Shown here: positions 1-7,852 of the stretch, one piece after another
Layout of the letters: every line of letters begins with the position of its first letter
Numbering within the stretch: the stretch's first letter is position 1
Source: Spirochaetaceae bacterium
GTDB taxonomy: Bacteria > Spirochaetota > Leptospiria > Leptospirales > Leptonemataceae
Assembly: GCA_002729885.1 (NCBI GenBank)
Contig: PBUB01000002.1
Span: 487,745 to 551,744, forward strand
Direction: 5' to 3'
Length of the DNA: 64,000 bases
Made by a program: the position numbers and the translations under genes
Notes under the pieces: model-generated
Database searches by the model: none
Told to the model about the DNA's origin: nothing
The model's input: only the letters and a program-made list of their open reading frames with translations

Positions 1-284
1 ACATCCTGGCTGATGGAAACCGTGTTTGGATATTCGCTGTGATTAAAGAATCTGGCATCGTCCGCGCAAATCACATAGCCCTGACTGGTTTCGCTGAAAT
101 AGCCGTACCGATCCACATAATCCTTGATTACGGGAGGCTGCCTTTCCAGTTCCAGCTCCCCTACCACAAAATCAAATCCCAGCATCAATTGCCAGATTAC
201 GGCACCTTCTGGAATAAATTGATCTGCATAAAGCCCCAGTCCGTGAATGGAGCTTCGCTCCACGTAAGTGCGAACAAGTAACAT
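1..284 (-). CDS. SET-domain protein, C-terminus beyond window edge
   Basis: Reading the minus strand from an ATG at 284 gives an open frame of 94 codons that runs off the left edge. A purine-rich GGGAGG ribosome site lies just upstream of the ATG. The translation contains the two N-terminal SET-domain hallmarks: RSSIHGLGLYA near residue 10, matching the RSxxHGxGxFA pattern, and FFNHSEYPNT near residue 83, matching the NHSxxPN cofactor and lysine-channel motif. SET proteins transfer methyl groups from S-adenosylmethionine to protein lysines. The C-terminal catalytic tyrosine region is outside the window, so activity cannot be judged. A second SET protein at 38715-39335 shares the same RSSIHG start of the domain. 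Confidence 0.8.
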   Translation of the reverse strand, partial: MLLVRTYVERSSIHGLGLYADQFIPEGAVIWQLMLGFDFVVGELELERQPPVIKDYVDRYGYFSETSQGYVICADDARFFNHSEYPNTVSISQD

Positions 285-412
285 CCGATTCCTCCCTCGC
301 AGAATCAGGTATCCCGCACAGGGCTATCCGGCGGTCAAGATTTTCTGCCTGGTATTAAGTACAGATCCCGAATTTCCGATCACTGAATCGAAGCCCCGGA
401 AAGGGAAGCTCT

Positions 413-1009
413 ATGTCACCGGCAGTATCCAGAATCATTGCAGACCCGAATCGGGATCTAATCGGCATCATGGCCAACGGAATGGTTGTGACCAGGAATG
501 TATCGGAGGGCCCCAGAGCAGGCCAGACTTCGGCTTCCCGGCGCGAGGAGCCGGAAAATAACAGATCCGGGGCGAATCCGGGTGGTTTGAGGCCTACCAG
601 CGAAGCCAATCTTTCGGATGCAGAAAAGGCAGTTCTGGAAGAACTCAAGCATCGGGATCGTGAAGTGCGATTGCATGAGCAAAAGCATATGTCGGCCGCG
701 GGCCCACTGGCAAAGGGGGGGCCAACCTACGAATATGCGATTGGTCCGGATGGCAAGCCCTATGCCATTGGCGGAAAGGTCCGAATCGACACCAGTGCCG
801 TGGCAGGAAACCCGGAAGCTACGGAAGCCCGTGCCAATCAGATTCAGAGGGCAGCCACAGCACCGGGGGATCCATCCGGCCCGGATTTATCTGTGGCCAG
901 GGATGCGGCCAATCTTAGAAGCCAGGCTTCCCGGGAGTATCGCATGAATGCTCCAGATGCAAAGGATGATATTTCGCATAACTCCTACGCTCTTCGTATG
1001 TGGGGTTGA
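413..1009 (+). CDS. SprA-related putative metalloprotease
   Basis: This encodes a 198-residue protein. Around residues 90-125 it has HEQKHM followed by a Gly-rich stretch and YEYAIGPDGKPYAIGG, then a conserved arginine/alanine-rich region (ATEARANQIQRAA). That order matches the SprA-related family, whose members carry an HExxH zinc-protease core. HEQKH gives the two histidines and the glutamate expected for zinc binding and catalysis. The first 80 residues are low-complexity and polar, with no clear signal peptide. The ATG at 413 follows a GGAAAGGGAAG ribosome site. The family's substrate is not known to me. The gene converges on the Amt-chemotaxis fusion gene. Confidence 0.75.
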   Translation: MSPAVSRIIADPNRDLIGIMANGMVVTRNVSEGPRAGQTSASRREEPENNRSGANPGGLRPTSEANLSDAEKAVLEELKHRDREVRLHEQKHMSAAGPLAKGGPTYEYAIGPDGKPYAIGGKVRIDTSAVAGNPEATEARANQIQRAATAPGDPSGPDLSVARDAANLRSQASREYRMNAPDAKDDISHNSYALRMWG

Positions 1010-1203
1010 ACTTGATGCGAATCATGACCTTCCAGGTCAAGAGCGATGCAGCTTCAGTTACTCGAAATGGCCTGATCCGCATTCCTTTGTCTTTGACCAA
1101 CCTGTCATCACCGGGCATCCTTTGTATTAATAACGGCATGCCGCGATTCGAATAACCCGGAAGCGCCGCTTCCAATGCGATAGTAGTTCGAAGCCTTTTT
1201 CGT

Positions 1204-3627
1204 TCAGGCCTGACCCGGTAATGCCTGGGATGGGCCCGGTAACGTAGTGTGAGTTCCTGTAAATCGGTCCAGACGAAACCGGGCCGTGAGCTTCTGTAAT
1301 CCCAGAGCATTGTCGTGAAGACTGGTTCCTGTGTCAGAAAGCTTCTCCGTTCGTTTATTCATGGCAGTGAGGGATTCATTCAGTTCAGAAATGGATTCAT
1401 AGATCTCGCCTATCTCTTTTGAACGGGACTTTACATTGACTTCTATGGAGCCTGCCATCTCATCCAGTTCCGACATCAGTTCTGGAATTCGTTTTCCCTG
1501 CTCATTTTGCTCTTCGCTGATTCTTCGAATCTGTTTTAGCTCTTCGTCGATGTTGGCTACTTCCTGGGATATTGTTTCGAATGCCCCCCTGGTCTTTACC
1601 AATCCACCGCTACCGGCGCGGACCCACTGTTGCATCTCTGAAATATGTGTCTGAGCCTCTTTCGTTCTGGCAGCCGTGAACTCCGCCAGATTGTTGATTT
1701 CGCCGGCCACCACTGCAAATCCCTGTCCATCATGTCCGGACCTGGCAGCCTCAATACTTGCATTGATAGAAAGAAAGGACAATTGCTCCGAGATCTTCTG
1801 AAGTGTCTGCACTATGTTCAAGACCTTACCTGCTCCGAACTCAATTCCCTGCATACCTTGCGCCAGTTCACCCACCACCGTCTGTCCTTCGGCAGCCAGC
1901 TTTCGTCCGCTACCTGCTCGGTCAGTGGCCTGGTCTATGCGATCGTGTAGAATAGATGCAGAATCCACGGTCCGACCAATCATGGCTTCTACCTGGGTAG
2001 ACAGATGGTTCTGTTTTTCCGTGAAGGCAGCCACGTCCTGCACAGCTTTACTAATCAGTTCCATCAAAGCATGAATCTCTTCCAGCTGTGCCGACTGTTC
2101 TTCTACTGTAGAGTTGATGTCCACGGATACATCATTCATGTCTGCCGCTGCAAGTTCCATCTGGTCGACGCTGGTATGAATCTGGGAGATAAGGCCATAC
2201 ATCCTTTCCTGAATGCGATTGAATACCTCGGCGATGGCTCCTTCTGCGGTGGCCGGTTCTACTTCAAGTTTTGTACTCAGATCTCCTTCGCCTCTGGCCA
2301 TAGAGTCCATGGACCGCATTAGCTCAAACCAGTTCGTTCTAGCATTATGCTCGGAAAAGTTCAGTCCGTTGCTTTCTTCCTCTGCAGTAACTCGAAGAGG
2401 AGTTATTCTTTTAATGATCCAGAAAAAAATTAGGGCCAGGCCAAAGGCCCAGAGGATGTTGCTGCCAACACCCAGAAATTGAATGCCAAGTTGCTGTAGC
2501 CGGCTGATGGGCTCTCCGCTGGCTGAAGTTGCAAAGCTACTGACATTTCCTACCAGAGCCAGTGCGATGGTGCCCCAGACGCCGCAGACGCTATGCACTG
2601 TAAACGCCCCTACAACATCATCCAGGCGAAAAAAGGATTCGAGAAGGCTCACAAACAATGCCGCGATAATACCAGCGATGATACCCACAAAGAGTGCCAT
2701 AGCCGGGCTGAGCATATGGCATCCCGCTGTAACAGCAACAAGTCCTCCCAGGATACCATTGATTCCATCTTCCACGGCAGGAGCCCGAAAGCGAATCCAG
2801 CTCACCACCATGGCAGATAGGGCGCCGCCAGCTGCCGCCACAGTGGTATTTACCAGAATCAGAGGGATGCTATCGGTGTAAGCGAGGGTGCTTCCTCCAT
2901 TGAATCCCAGCCATCCAAACATCAGGATAAAGGTTCCAAGAGCCGCCGCCGGCAGGTTGTGACCGGTAATCTTTCTTGGTTTGCCGTTCTCGTCGAATTT
3001 ATCCTGACGTGGACCCAGCATGATAATGGCTGCAAGAGCGATCCATCCGCCAGTGGAATGCACAACGGTACTTCCTGCAAAGTCGATGAAACCTATTTCA
3101 CTGAGCCAGCCACCTCCCCAGGCCCAGTGACCGAACACCGGGTAGATCCACACCGAGGCGAAAATGGAAATGAAGATATAGGCTGTGAATCGCATCCTTT
3201 CTGCAACAGCGCCGGATGCGATGGTAGCCGCCGTGCCAAGAAAGGTAGCCTGGAAAAGGAAAAATGCGAATTTGGAAGGCTCCTTCATACCTTCCAGAAA
3301 GAAGTAGTCCGTTCCAATCCATCCCATGTAGGACGTGCCAAACATGATGCCATAGCCCAGTGCGAAGAACGCTACCACACCAATGAAAAAGTCGAATAGA
3401 TTCTTGAAAGCTACGTTGATAGTATTTTTTGCGCGCACCATCCCGGTTTCCAGCATTAGAAAGCCGGCCTGCATAAACAGTACAAGAGCAGAAGCGATGA
3501 TGACCCACAGTATATCTGCTTCTGCATGAGAAAAAGCGGCCACTCCATCGCTGGCCCATGTACTTCTCGGAAGACAAAGCAGCAGCAGGATTCCGGAACC
3601 GAAAGTTAGTATCCGGGGAATACGCAT
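1204..3627 (-). CDS. Ammonium transporter fused to chemotaxis (MCP) signalling domain
   Basis: An 807-residue protein. Residues 7-26 look like a signal peptide. Residues 35 to about 410 are a full Amt/Mep/Rh ammonium channel, with DFAGSTVVH (Asp182, His190), the second pore histidine in HSVCGVWG (His345), and the conserved end GLNFSEH. A HAMP-like linker follows (about 435-480), then a long coiled coil with the MCP hairpin tip (about 620-648, [12 protein letters not shown] and [13 protein letters not shown]) that contacts CheA and CheW. The pore residues are intact, so the channel could transport as well as sense ammonium. The likely role is chemotaxis toward ammonium. The ATG at 3627 is preferred over in-frame ATGs at 3651 and 3753 because it begins the signal peptide and sits downstream of a sigma-54-like promoter. 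Its ribosome site is weak. Confidence 0.92.
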   Translation of the reverse strand: MRIPRILTFGSGILLLLCLPRSTWASDGVAAFSHAEADILWVIIASALVLFMQAGFLMLETGMVRAKNTINVAFKNLFDFFIGVVAFFALGYGIMFGTSYMGWIGTDYFFLEGMKEPSKFAFFLFQATFLGTAATIASGAVAERMRFTAYIFISIFASVWIYPVFGHWAWGGGWLSEIGFIDFAGSTVVHSTGGWIALAAIIMLGPRQDKFDENGKPRKITGHNLPAAALGTFILMFGWLGFNGGSTLAYTDSIPLILVNTTVAAAGGALSAMVVSWIRFRAPAVEDGINGILGGLVAVTAGCHMLSPAMALFVGIIAGIIAALFVSLLESFFRLDDVVGAFTVHSVCGVWGTIALALVGNVSSFATSASGEPISRLQQLGIQFLGVGSNILWAFGLALIFFWIIKRITPLRVTAEEESNGLNFSEHNARTNWFELMRSMDSMARGEGDLSTKLEVEPATAEGAIAEVFNRIQERMYGLISQIHTSVDQMELAAADMNDVSVDINSTVEEQSAQLEEIHALMELISKAVQDVAAFTEKQNHLSTQVEAMIGRTVDSASILHDRIDQATDRAGSGRKLAAEGQTVVGELAQGMQGIEFGAGKVLNIVQTLQKISEQLSFLSINASIEAARSGHDGQGFAVVAGEINNLAEFTAARTKEAQTHISEMQQWVRAGSGGLVKTRGAFETISQEVANIDEELKQIRRISEEQNEQGKRIPELMSELDEMAGSIEVNVKSRSKEIGEIYESISELNESLTAMNKRTEKLSDTGTSLHDNALGLQKLTARFRLDRFTGTHTTLPGPSQALPGQA

Positions 3628-3660
3628 GGCTCGAAAGAAAGGTCTATGCATGAAAGTCCA

Positions 3661-3678
3661 ATGCAAGAAGCAAACCAG
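3661..3678 (-). promoter_or_regulatory. Candidate sigma-54 (-24/-12) promoter of the Amt-MCP gene
   Basis: On the minus strand this reads CTGGTTTGCTTCTTGCAT. It has GG and GC exactly 10 bases apart, the conserved G of the -24 box, and a perfect TTGCAT -12 box. The predicted transcript start is near 3650, about 23 bases before the ATG at 3627. It therefore excludes the longer in-frame starts at 3651 and 3753. Confidence 0.55.
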
Positions 3679-4032
3679 CACTGCCGTATAAGGGTCGGAT
3701 CCTCGAGGGCAAAACCGATGCACGTAAAGTTCGGATCTCTTCCCGTGAGACATCCCGACCCATGCGTAAAATTGCGAGGAAATATCCCCGGGAAGTTATG
3801 GCGGACTGATTTCAAGTGGGGATCCGAGCATTATCCGTGGCCGGAGCTCTCTGAATGTAATCATTCAATAAAAATGCAATTACCGTATAAGGAGTCAGAG
3901 ATTCCGGTGCACGAACCGTGATTACAGTCTATATATCTTGAGCTGCCCGCTTTCCAGGCAACTTGCTTGCTTACACGGATAATCGAATCTTTATTCAGCC
4001 TTACCCAATGTATGATTCAAAGCTATGGACCC

Positions 4033-4073
4033 CCTGGCAAAGGGAACCTTTTTGGGTTCGCCGGCTTGCCAGG
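4033..4073 (-). terminator. Two-tier stem-loop downstream of acyl-CoA dehydrogenase
   Basis: CCTGGCAA (4033-4040) pairs with TTGCCAGG (4066-4073), enclosing an inner GAACC/GGTTC stem (4044-4048 with 4055-4059). It lies 40 bases past the stop of the acyl-CoA dehydrogenase gene. No strong U-run follows on the minus strand, so its role as a terminator is uncertain. Confidence 0.35.
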
Positions 4074-4113
4074 AGCGTAAATGAAGGATCGACTCAATGG
4101 ACCTTGAGGCAGG

Positions 4114-5310
4114 TTATCCGCCCAGGTTTTCATACATCCGCTTTAAATCAGCAGAGATATTTTTTTGCATGGCTTCGTTGGTTCCGCCACCAATGCTAAG
4201 AAGTATTGCATCTCTCAGCATTCGTTCCACAGGATACTCGCGAATATAACCGTAACCGCCCAGCACCTGGATGGCATTCCGGGCCACTTCTTCGGCCATT
4301 CCTGTGGCCACCAGCTTGGCGCTGGCTGCTCCCAGGGAGTTTCGCTTAGTAGGATCCATATTCGCTGCTACGTTATAAACCAGGGCCCTGGCAGCTTCCC
4401 ATTTGGCATAACTTTCGGCAACAAGCCTCTGGATCTGACCCAGCTCAATCAGTGGTTTACCAAACGCTTTTCTGTCGCGGATGGAATACTGACACATCAT
4501 ATCGATGCATCTTCGAGCAATTCCCAGAGACTGAGCCGCCAGGGTGACACGTTCGATCTCCAGGTTTCTCATCATGGAAGAAGTGCCTTTATCTTCTGTG
4601 CCAATGAGATTCTCTGCGGGTATCTCCACATCATCAAAATGAAGGACTGCTGTACTGGAAGCCTTCATGCCCATCTTTTCTTCTTTCTTACCCACTCGAA
4701 AGCCCGGATAGGAGGATTCTACCAGGAAAGAGGTAATGGTTCTTTTGCTGCGATCGTCGATCTTTGCATAGATGATAAAAACGTCTCCTTCGTATCCGTT
4801 AGTAATGAATTGCTTGGAGCCGTTCAGTATGTAGCGATCCGATTTCTTCTCGGCCATGGTCTGTAATCCGAGCACATCGGTGCCGGCACCGGGCTCTGTC
4901 ATTCCCATGCCTCCGATTTTCTCACCGTTGATGACGCCGGGCAGATACTTCTTTTTCTGAGCTTCGTTACCACTTACGAATAGATTGTTTACGAACAGGA
5001 CTTCATGCGCCAGGTAACTCAATGTAAAGGCCGGATCGGCCATACTCATAGTTTCGTGGACGATAACTTCGGCCACAGGGTCCATTCCGGCGCCGCCGTA
5101 TTCTGGAGATACAGTGAGACCGAAGATTCCCAGCTCGCTGCCCAGGGTGTGAAAAAGCTCTTTATTGAAGGTTTCCTTTTCATCGTGCTCGGTGGCCTGG
5201 CCTTCCAGGGTTTGCCAGGTGAATTTTTCCACCATTTCCCGTAGCTGGGCATGTTCTTCGGTGGGATTGAACAGGTCGTTGGGTGCGGATTGGCTGTTGA
5301 GGGTCTGCAT
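4114..5310 (-). CDS. Acyl-CoA dehydrogenase
   Basis: A 398-residue flavoprotein of the usual family length. It catalyses alpha,beta-dehydrogenation of an acyl-CoA and passes electrons to ETF. The middle domain has GMGMTEPGAGTD and the KQFITNG strand. The C-terminal helical domain has the FAD-contacting IQVLGGYGY motif followed by REYPVERMLRD, with Glu358 at the catalytic-base position used by short- and medium-chain enzymes. The etfBA genes lie 0.6 kb away on the opposite strand, a fitting electron acceptor. Chain-length specificity cannot be read from the sequence. Beta-oxidation is most likely, and a branched-chain amino-acid role is possible. Confidence 0.92.
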   Translation of the reverse strand: MQTLNSQSAPNDLFNPTEEHAQLREMVEKFTWQTLEGQATEHDEKETFNKELFHTLGSELGIFGLTVSPEYGGAGMDPVAEVIVHETMSMADPAFTLSYLAHEVLFVNNLFVSGNEAQKKKYLPGVINGEKIGGMGMTEPGAGTDVLGLQTMAEKKSDRYILNGSKQFITNGYEGDVFIIYAKIDDRSKRTITSFLVESSYPGFRVGKKEEKMGMKASSTAVLHFDDVEIPAENLIGTEDKGTSSMMRNLEIERVTLAAQSLGIARRCIDMMCQYSIRDRKAFGKPLIELGQIQRLVAESYAKWEAARALVYNVAANMDPTKRNSLGAASAKLVATGMAEEVARNAIQVLGGYGYIREYPVERMLRDAILLSIGGGTNEAMQKNISADLKRMYENLGG

Positions 5311-5384
5311 TTTTTCAGATTGTTCTTTTCAGCAAATACTCGCAATCAGAATTGTTACCTTCCGGCGTTTTTGGCACAAGGGCT

Positions 5385-5726
5385 ATGTGTAATCTCTGTC
5401 TAATCATATCTGCAGTCGTACTTTCGCTTCTGGCCTATCTATCCTATCAGATTCGAACCCATTACAGATGGTCTCTGACCAGCGTGCAGGAGAAAAGTGC
5501 CGGGCTAATCCATTTCTATAGAATTCATATCAATCGGGTATTCAAAGAAGGAGACCTTGGACGGATTCCTCTGGAATGCTCCATTCACTATGCGCTCATG
5601 CATCTGGTGGTTCCCCTGGTGTTTTTTGGATTCTTTCTTCGGTCTGACATTAACTTTCTGGGCGTGGTGGCCGGAATCGTAACCAGTCTGCAATTGCTGA
5701 AGCATATCTATCCAGGTCAGATCTAA
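5385..5726 (+). CDS. Small conserved-looking membrane protein
   Basis: A 113-residue protein I do not recognise. It has a hydrophobic N-terminal helix (residues 3-20), a basic central part with a charged amphipathic stretch, and one or two hydrophobic segments near residues 72-102. It lies between the divergent acyl-CoA dehydrogenase and etfB. The start at 5385 is chosen because the membrane helix begins there. An in-frame TTG at 5352 would add 11 residues. The ribosome site is poor for either start. Amino-acid composition is plausible for a real gene, but without homology the call is tentative. Confidence 0.5.
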   Translation: MCNLCLIISAVVLSLLAYLSYQIRTHYRWSLTSVQEKSAGLIHFYRIHINRVFKEGDLGRIPLECSIHYALMHLVVPLVFFGFFLRSDINFLGVVAGIVTSLQLLKHIYPGQI

Positions 5727-5934
5727 AATCGTTTCTCTGCGTCCGAATGGGGCGCGACATAAGCCGGATCGGCCATACTTTTCGATTGCTCGCAGCCTCC
5801 TTTGGCTGTGACGAAGGACGTCTTTGGCTCTGCGCTTTATTTCATTGACCCGAGTCCAATGACCCAAAAATTGTCCTTCGGTTCGACTGCTTCGGCTTGT
5901 CCGAACGATGCAAAATTCAAGGAGCCCTTGCTTT

Positions 5935-6696
5935 ATGAAAATATTCGTACTGGTAAAACAAGTGCCCGATACCGAAACATCTATTAAGGTATCCGGTGCC
6001 TCAATTGTAGAAGGCGGAGTAAAATGGATCGTGTCTCCGTTCGACGAGCATGCTCTGGAAGAGTCTCTTCGTCTGCGTGAAAAGACTGGTGGTGAAATTA
6101 CCGCCGTATCCCTGGGACCGGATCGTTGCGTAGAAGCGCTTCGTACCGCCTATGCCCTGGGTGTTGACAAAGCCGTACATATCAAAGATGAATCCTACAA
6201 CGTTCTGGATACCGGCTATGCAGCTCGACTGCTGGCGGCTTACCTGAAAGATCAGGGTCCCGATGTTGTGCTTACCGGCCATGTGGCCATCGACTCTTCT
6301 TCCTCTCTGGTACCTACCATGGTAGCCCAATTGATGGGAGCAGCCAGCGTTAACAATGCAGTGGAACTTTCCGTAGAAAATGGAACCGTAAAGGCGAAGC
6401 GTGAAATTGAAGGCGGAACAGCCAATATGGAAGTGCCTTCTCCTGCGGTAGTGACTGCAGCGAAGAATCTAAACGATCCTCGCTATCCTTCTCTGAAAGG
6501 AATTATGGCTGCGAAGAAAAAGCAGATCGAATCTGTAGAAGCTTCTTCTCTGGGCGTTGAGCCTCCCAAGATCGAAGTGACTTCTCTGGAAATGCCACCT
6601 GCGCGTCCTGAAGGTCGAATCATCGAGGGCGAAGAGCCTGAAGCTAAAGCCGCTGAGCTTGTGAAATTACTCCGTGACGAGGCCAAAGTCGTCTAA
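5935..6696 (+). CDS. etfB: Electron transfer flavoprotein beta subunit
   Basis: A 253-residue beta subunit, the AMP-binding partner of the ETF heterodimer that collects electrons from acyl-CoA dehydrogenases. It starts with MKIFVLVKQVPDTE, typical of the family, and has the D-EHALEESLRL and GPDR motifs, then VLTGHVAIDSSSSLVPTMVAQ and the C-terminal KAKREIEGG and MAAKKK segments. The ATG at 5935 follows AAGGAG with good spacing. An upstream in-frame ATG at 5908 is not supported. It is followed 23 bases later by etfA, forming a two-gene operon that ends at the terminator at 7686-7716. Confidence 0.95.
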   Translation: MKIFVLVKQVPDTETSIKVSGASIVEGGVKWIVSPFDEHALEESLRLREKTGGEITAVSLGPDRCVEALRTAYALGVDKAVHIKDESYNVLDTGYAARLLAAYLKDQGPDVVLTGHVAIDSSSSLVPTMVAQLMGAASVNNAVELSVENGTVKAKREIEGGTANMEVPSPAVVTAAKNLNDPRYPSLKGIMAAKKKQIESVEASSLGVEPPKIEVTSLEMPPARPEGRIIEGEEPEAKAAELVKLLRDEAKVV

Positions 6697-6719
6697 GGCA
6701 CGATTAAAGGGAGAATAGA

Positions 6720-7658
6720 ATGTCAGTATTAGCAGTAGCAGAAATCAAGGGCGATGCCCTGAAGAAAATCTCCAAAGAGCTGGTAAGCGCCGGTCAAAAG
6801 ATTGGCGGACCTGTAACAGCTCTACTCATCAATGGAACCGATGATCATGCCAAGGAGCTGTTCAGCGCCGGTGCAGATACAGTAGTAAAAGCAACCGTAT
6901 CTGATTACTCACCTCAGGCATGGACCAATATCGCAGCAGAGGTTGCCAAAGAGAAAGGCGCGAAATTTGTTCTTCTGCCTCATTCCGTGCAGGGAAGAGA
7001 TTTCGCCGGTCGACTGTCCATCGCTCTGGACGGAACGGCTGTAGCCGACGTTGTTGAAGTTAAAGGCGGCGGCGATGAAATTGAAGTTCGCAAGCCAATT
7101 TATTCCGGTAAGGCTTTTGCAAACATTAAACTGAAGTCTCCGGCTGTAATTACCATTCGACCCAACTCTCAGGAAGTAATTGACCATAAAGGTCCTGAGA
7201 CCATCGAAGCCACGGAAAGCAATGGCGGGGATGTAAAAGACGTACTCAAAGACGTGGATGCTTCCGCCGGTAGCACAGTAACTCTGGCCGACGCTTCCAT
7301 TATTGTATCTGGCGGTCGCGGAATCAAAGGTCCTGAAAACTGGCCTATTCTGCAGGCTCTTTGCGACACCATCGGTGCAGCTCTGGGTGCTTCCCGGGCG
7401 GCTGTGGACGCAGGATGGATTCCTCACTCCCACCAGGTAGGGCAAACAGGTAAAACTGTTTCTCCCAACTGCTACATTGCCTGCGGAATCTCCGGAGCAA
7501 TTCAGCACCTGGCCGGTATGGGTTCATCCAAGTACATCGTTGCAATCAACAAAGATCCAGATGCTCCTATCTTCAAGGTAGCTACATACGGTGTAGTGGA
7601 CGATCTGTTCAAGGTTGTTCCTGCACTGACGGACGAATTCAAGAAAGTTCTGGGTTAA
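6720..7658 (+). CDS. etfA: Electron transfer flavoprotein alpha subunit
   Basis: A 312-residue FAD-binding subunit of ETF. The N-terminal half has the alpha/beta fold shared with EtfB. The C-terminal FAD domain begins with VSGGRGIKGPENW and carries GASRAAVDAGWIPHSHQVGQTGKTVSPNCYIACGISG in interrupted family order, then AIQHLAGM and INKDPDAPIF. These are the FAD-contacting segments. It has a good ribosome site (AAAGGGAGAATAG) and is transcribed with etfB. Length and motifs are complete. Confidence 0.96.
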   Translation: MSVLAVAEIKGDALKKISKELVSAGQKIGGPVTALLINGTDDHAKELFSAGADTVVKATVSDYSPQAWTNIAAEVAKEKGAKFVLLPHSVQGRDFAGRLSIALDGTAVADVVEVKGGGDEIEVRKPIYSGKAFANIKLKSPAVITIRPNSQEVIDHKGPETIEATESNGGDVKDVLKDVDASAGSTVTLADASIIVSGGRGIKGPENWPILQALCDTIGAALGASRAAVDAGWIPHSHQVGQTGKTVSPNCYIACGISGAIQHLAGMGSSKYIVAINKDPDAPIFKVATYGVVDDLFKVVPALTDEFKKVLG

Positions 7659-7685
7659 TTCCTGGTTCTTCCGCCCGAGTGCGGT

Positions 7686-7716
7686 GAAAGCCCCCTGTAA
7701 CAGGGGGCTTTTTTAT
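7686..7716 (+). terminator. Rho-independent terminator of etfBA
   Basis: AAAGCCCCCTG pairs with CAGGGGGCTTT around a short TAA loop, followed by TTTTTATT. The GC-rich stem and U-tract are classic, 28 bases after the etfA stop. Confidence 0.9.
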
Positions 7717-7852
7717 TGCCTGGAGCGACTGCAGGGATTTGCAGTTGAACGATCAGGAATTGGCGTGACAGTTAGGCGGAAGGTGTCGATTCTTGAACAG
7801 GTCCGTCTTTGCCACCGGGCATTCGGATCAGAACTGGAAGCCCTTATTTGTA

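Larger units (their letters stand above)
3628..4113. other. Intergenic region between Amt-MCP and acyl-CoA dehydrogenase genes
   Basis: This holds the upstream region of the Amt-MCP gene, including the sigma-54-like element at 3661-3678, and the region downstream of the acyl-CoA dehydrogenase gene with the stem-loop at 4033-4073. I found no convincing gene. An AT-rich patch near 3840-3945 could hold an upstream activator site, but I see no recognisable NtrC-type palindrome. Confidence 0.5.

Noticed and set aside
915..1310. 131-residue minus-strand frame
   Set aside because: It overlaps the ends of two well-supported genes in other frames and has no recognisable motif.
5505..5867. 120-residue minus-strand frame opposite the small membrane protein
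   Set aside because: It is polar and low in motifs, while the plus-strand frame has coherent membrane helices.
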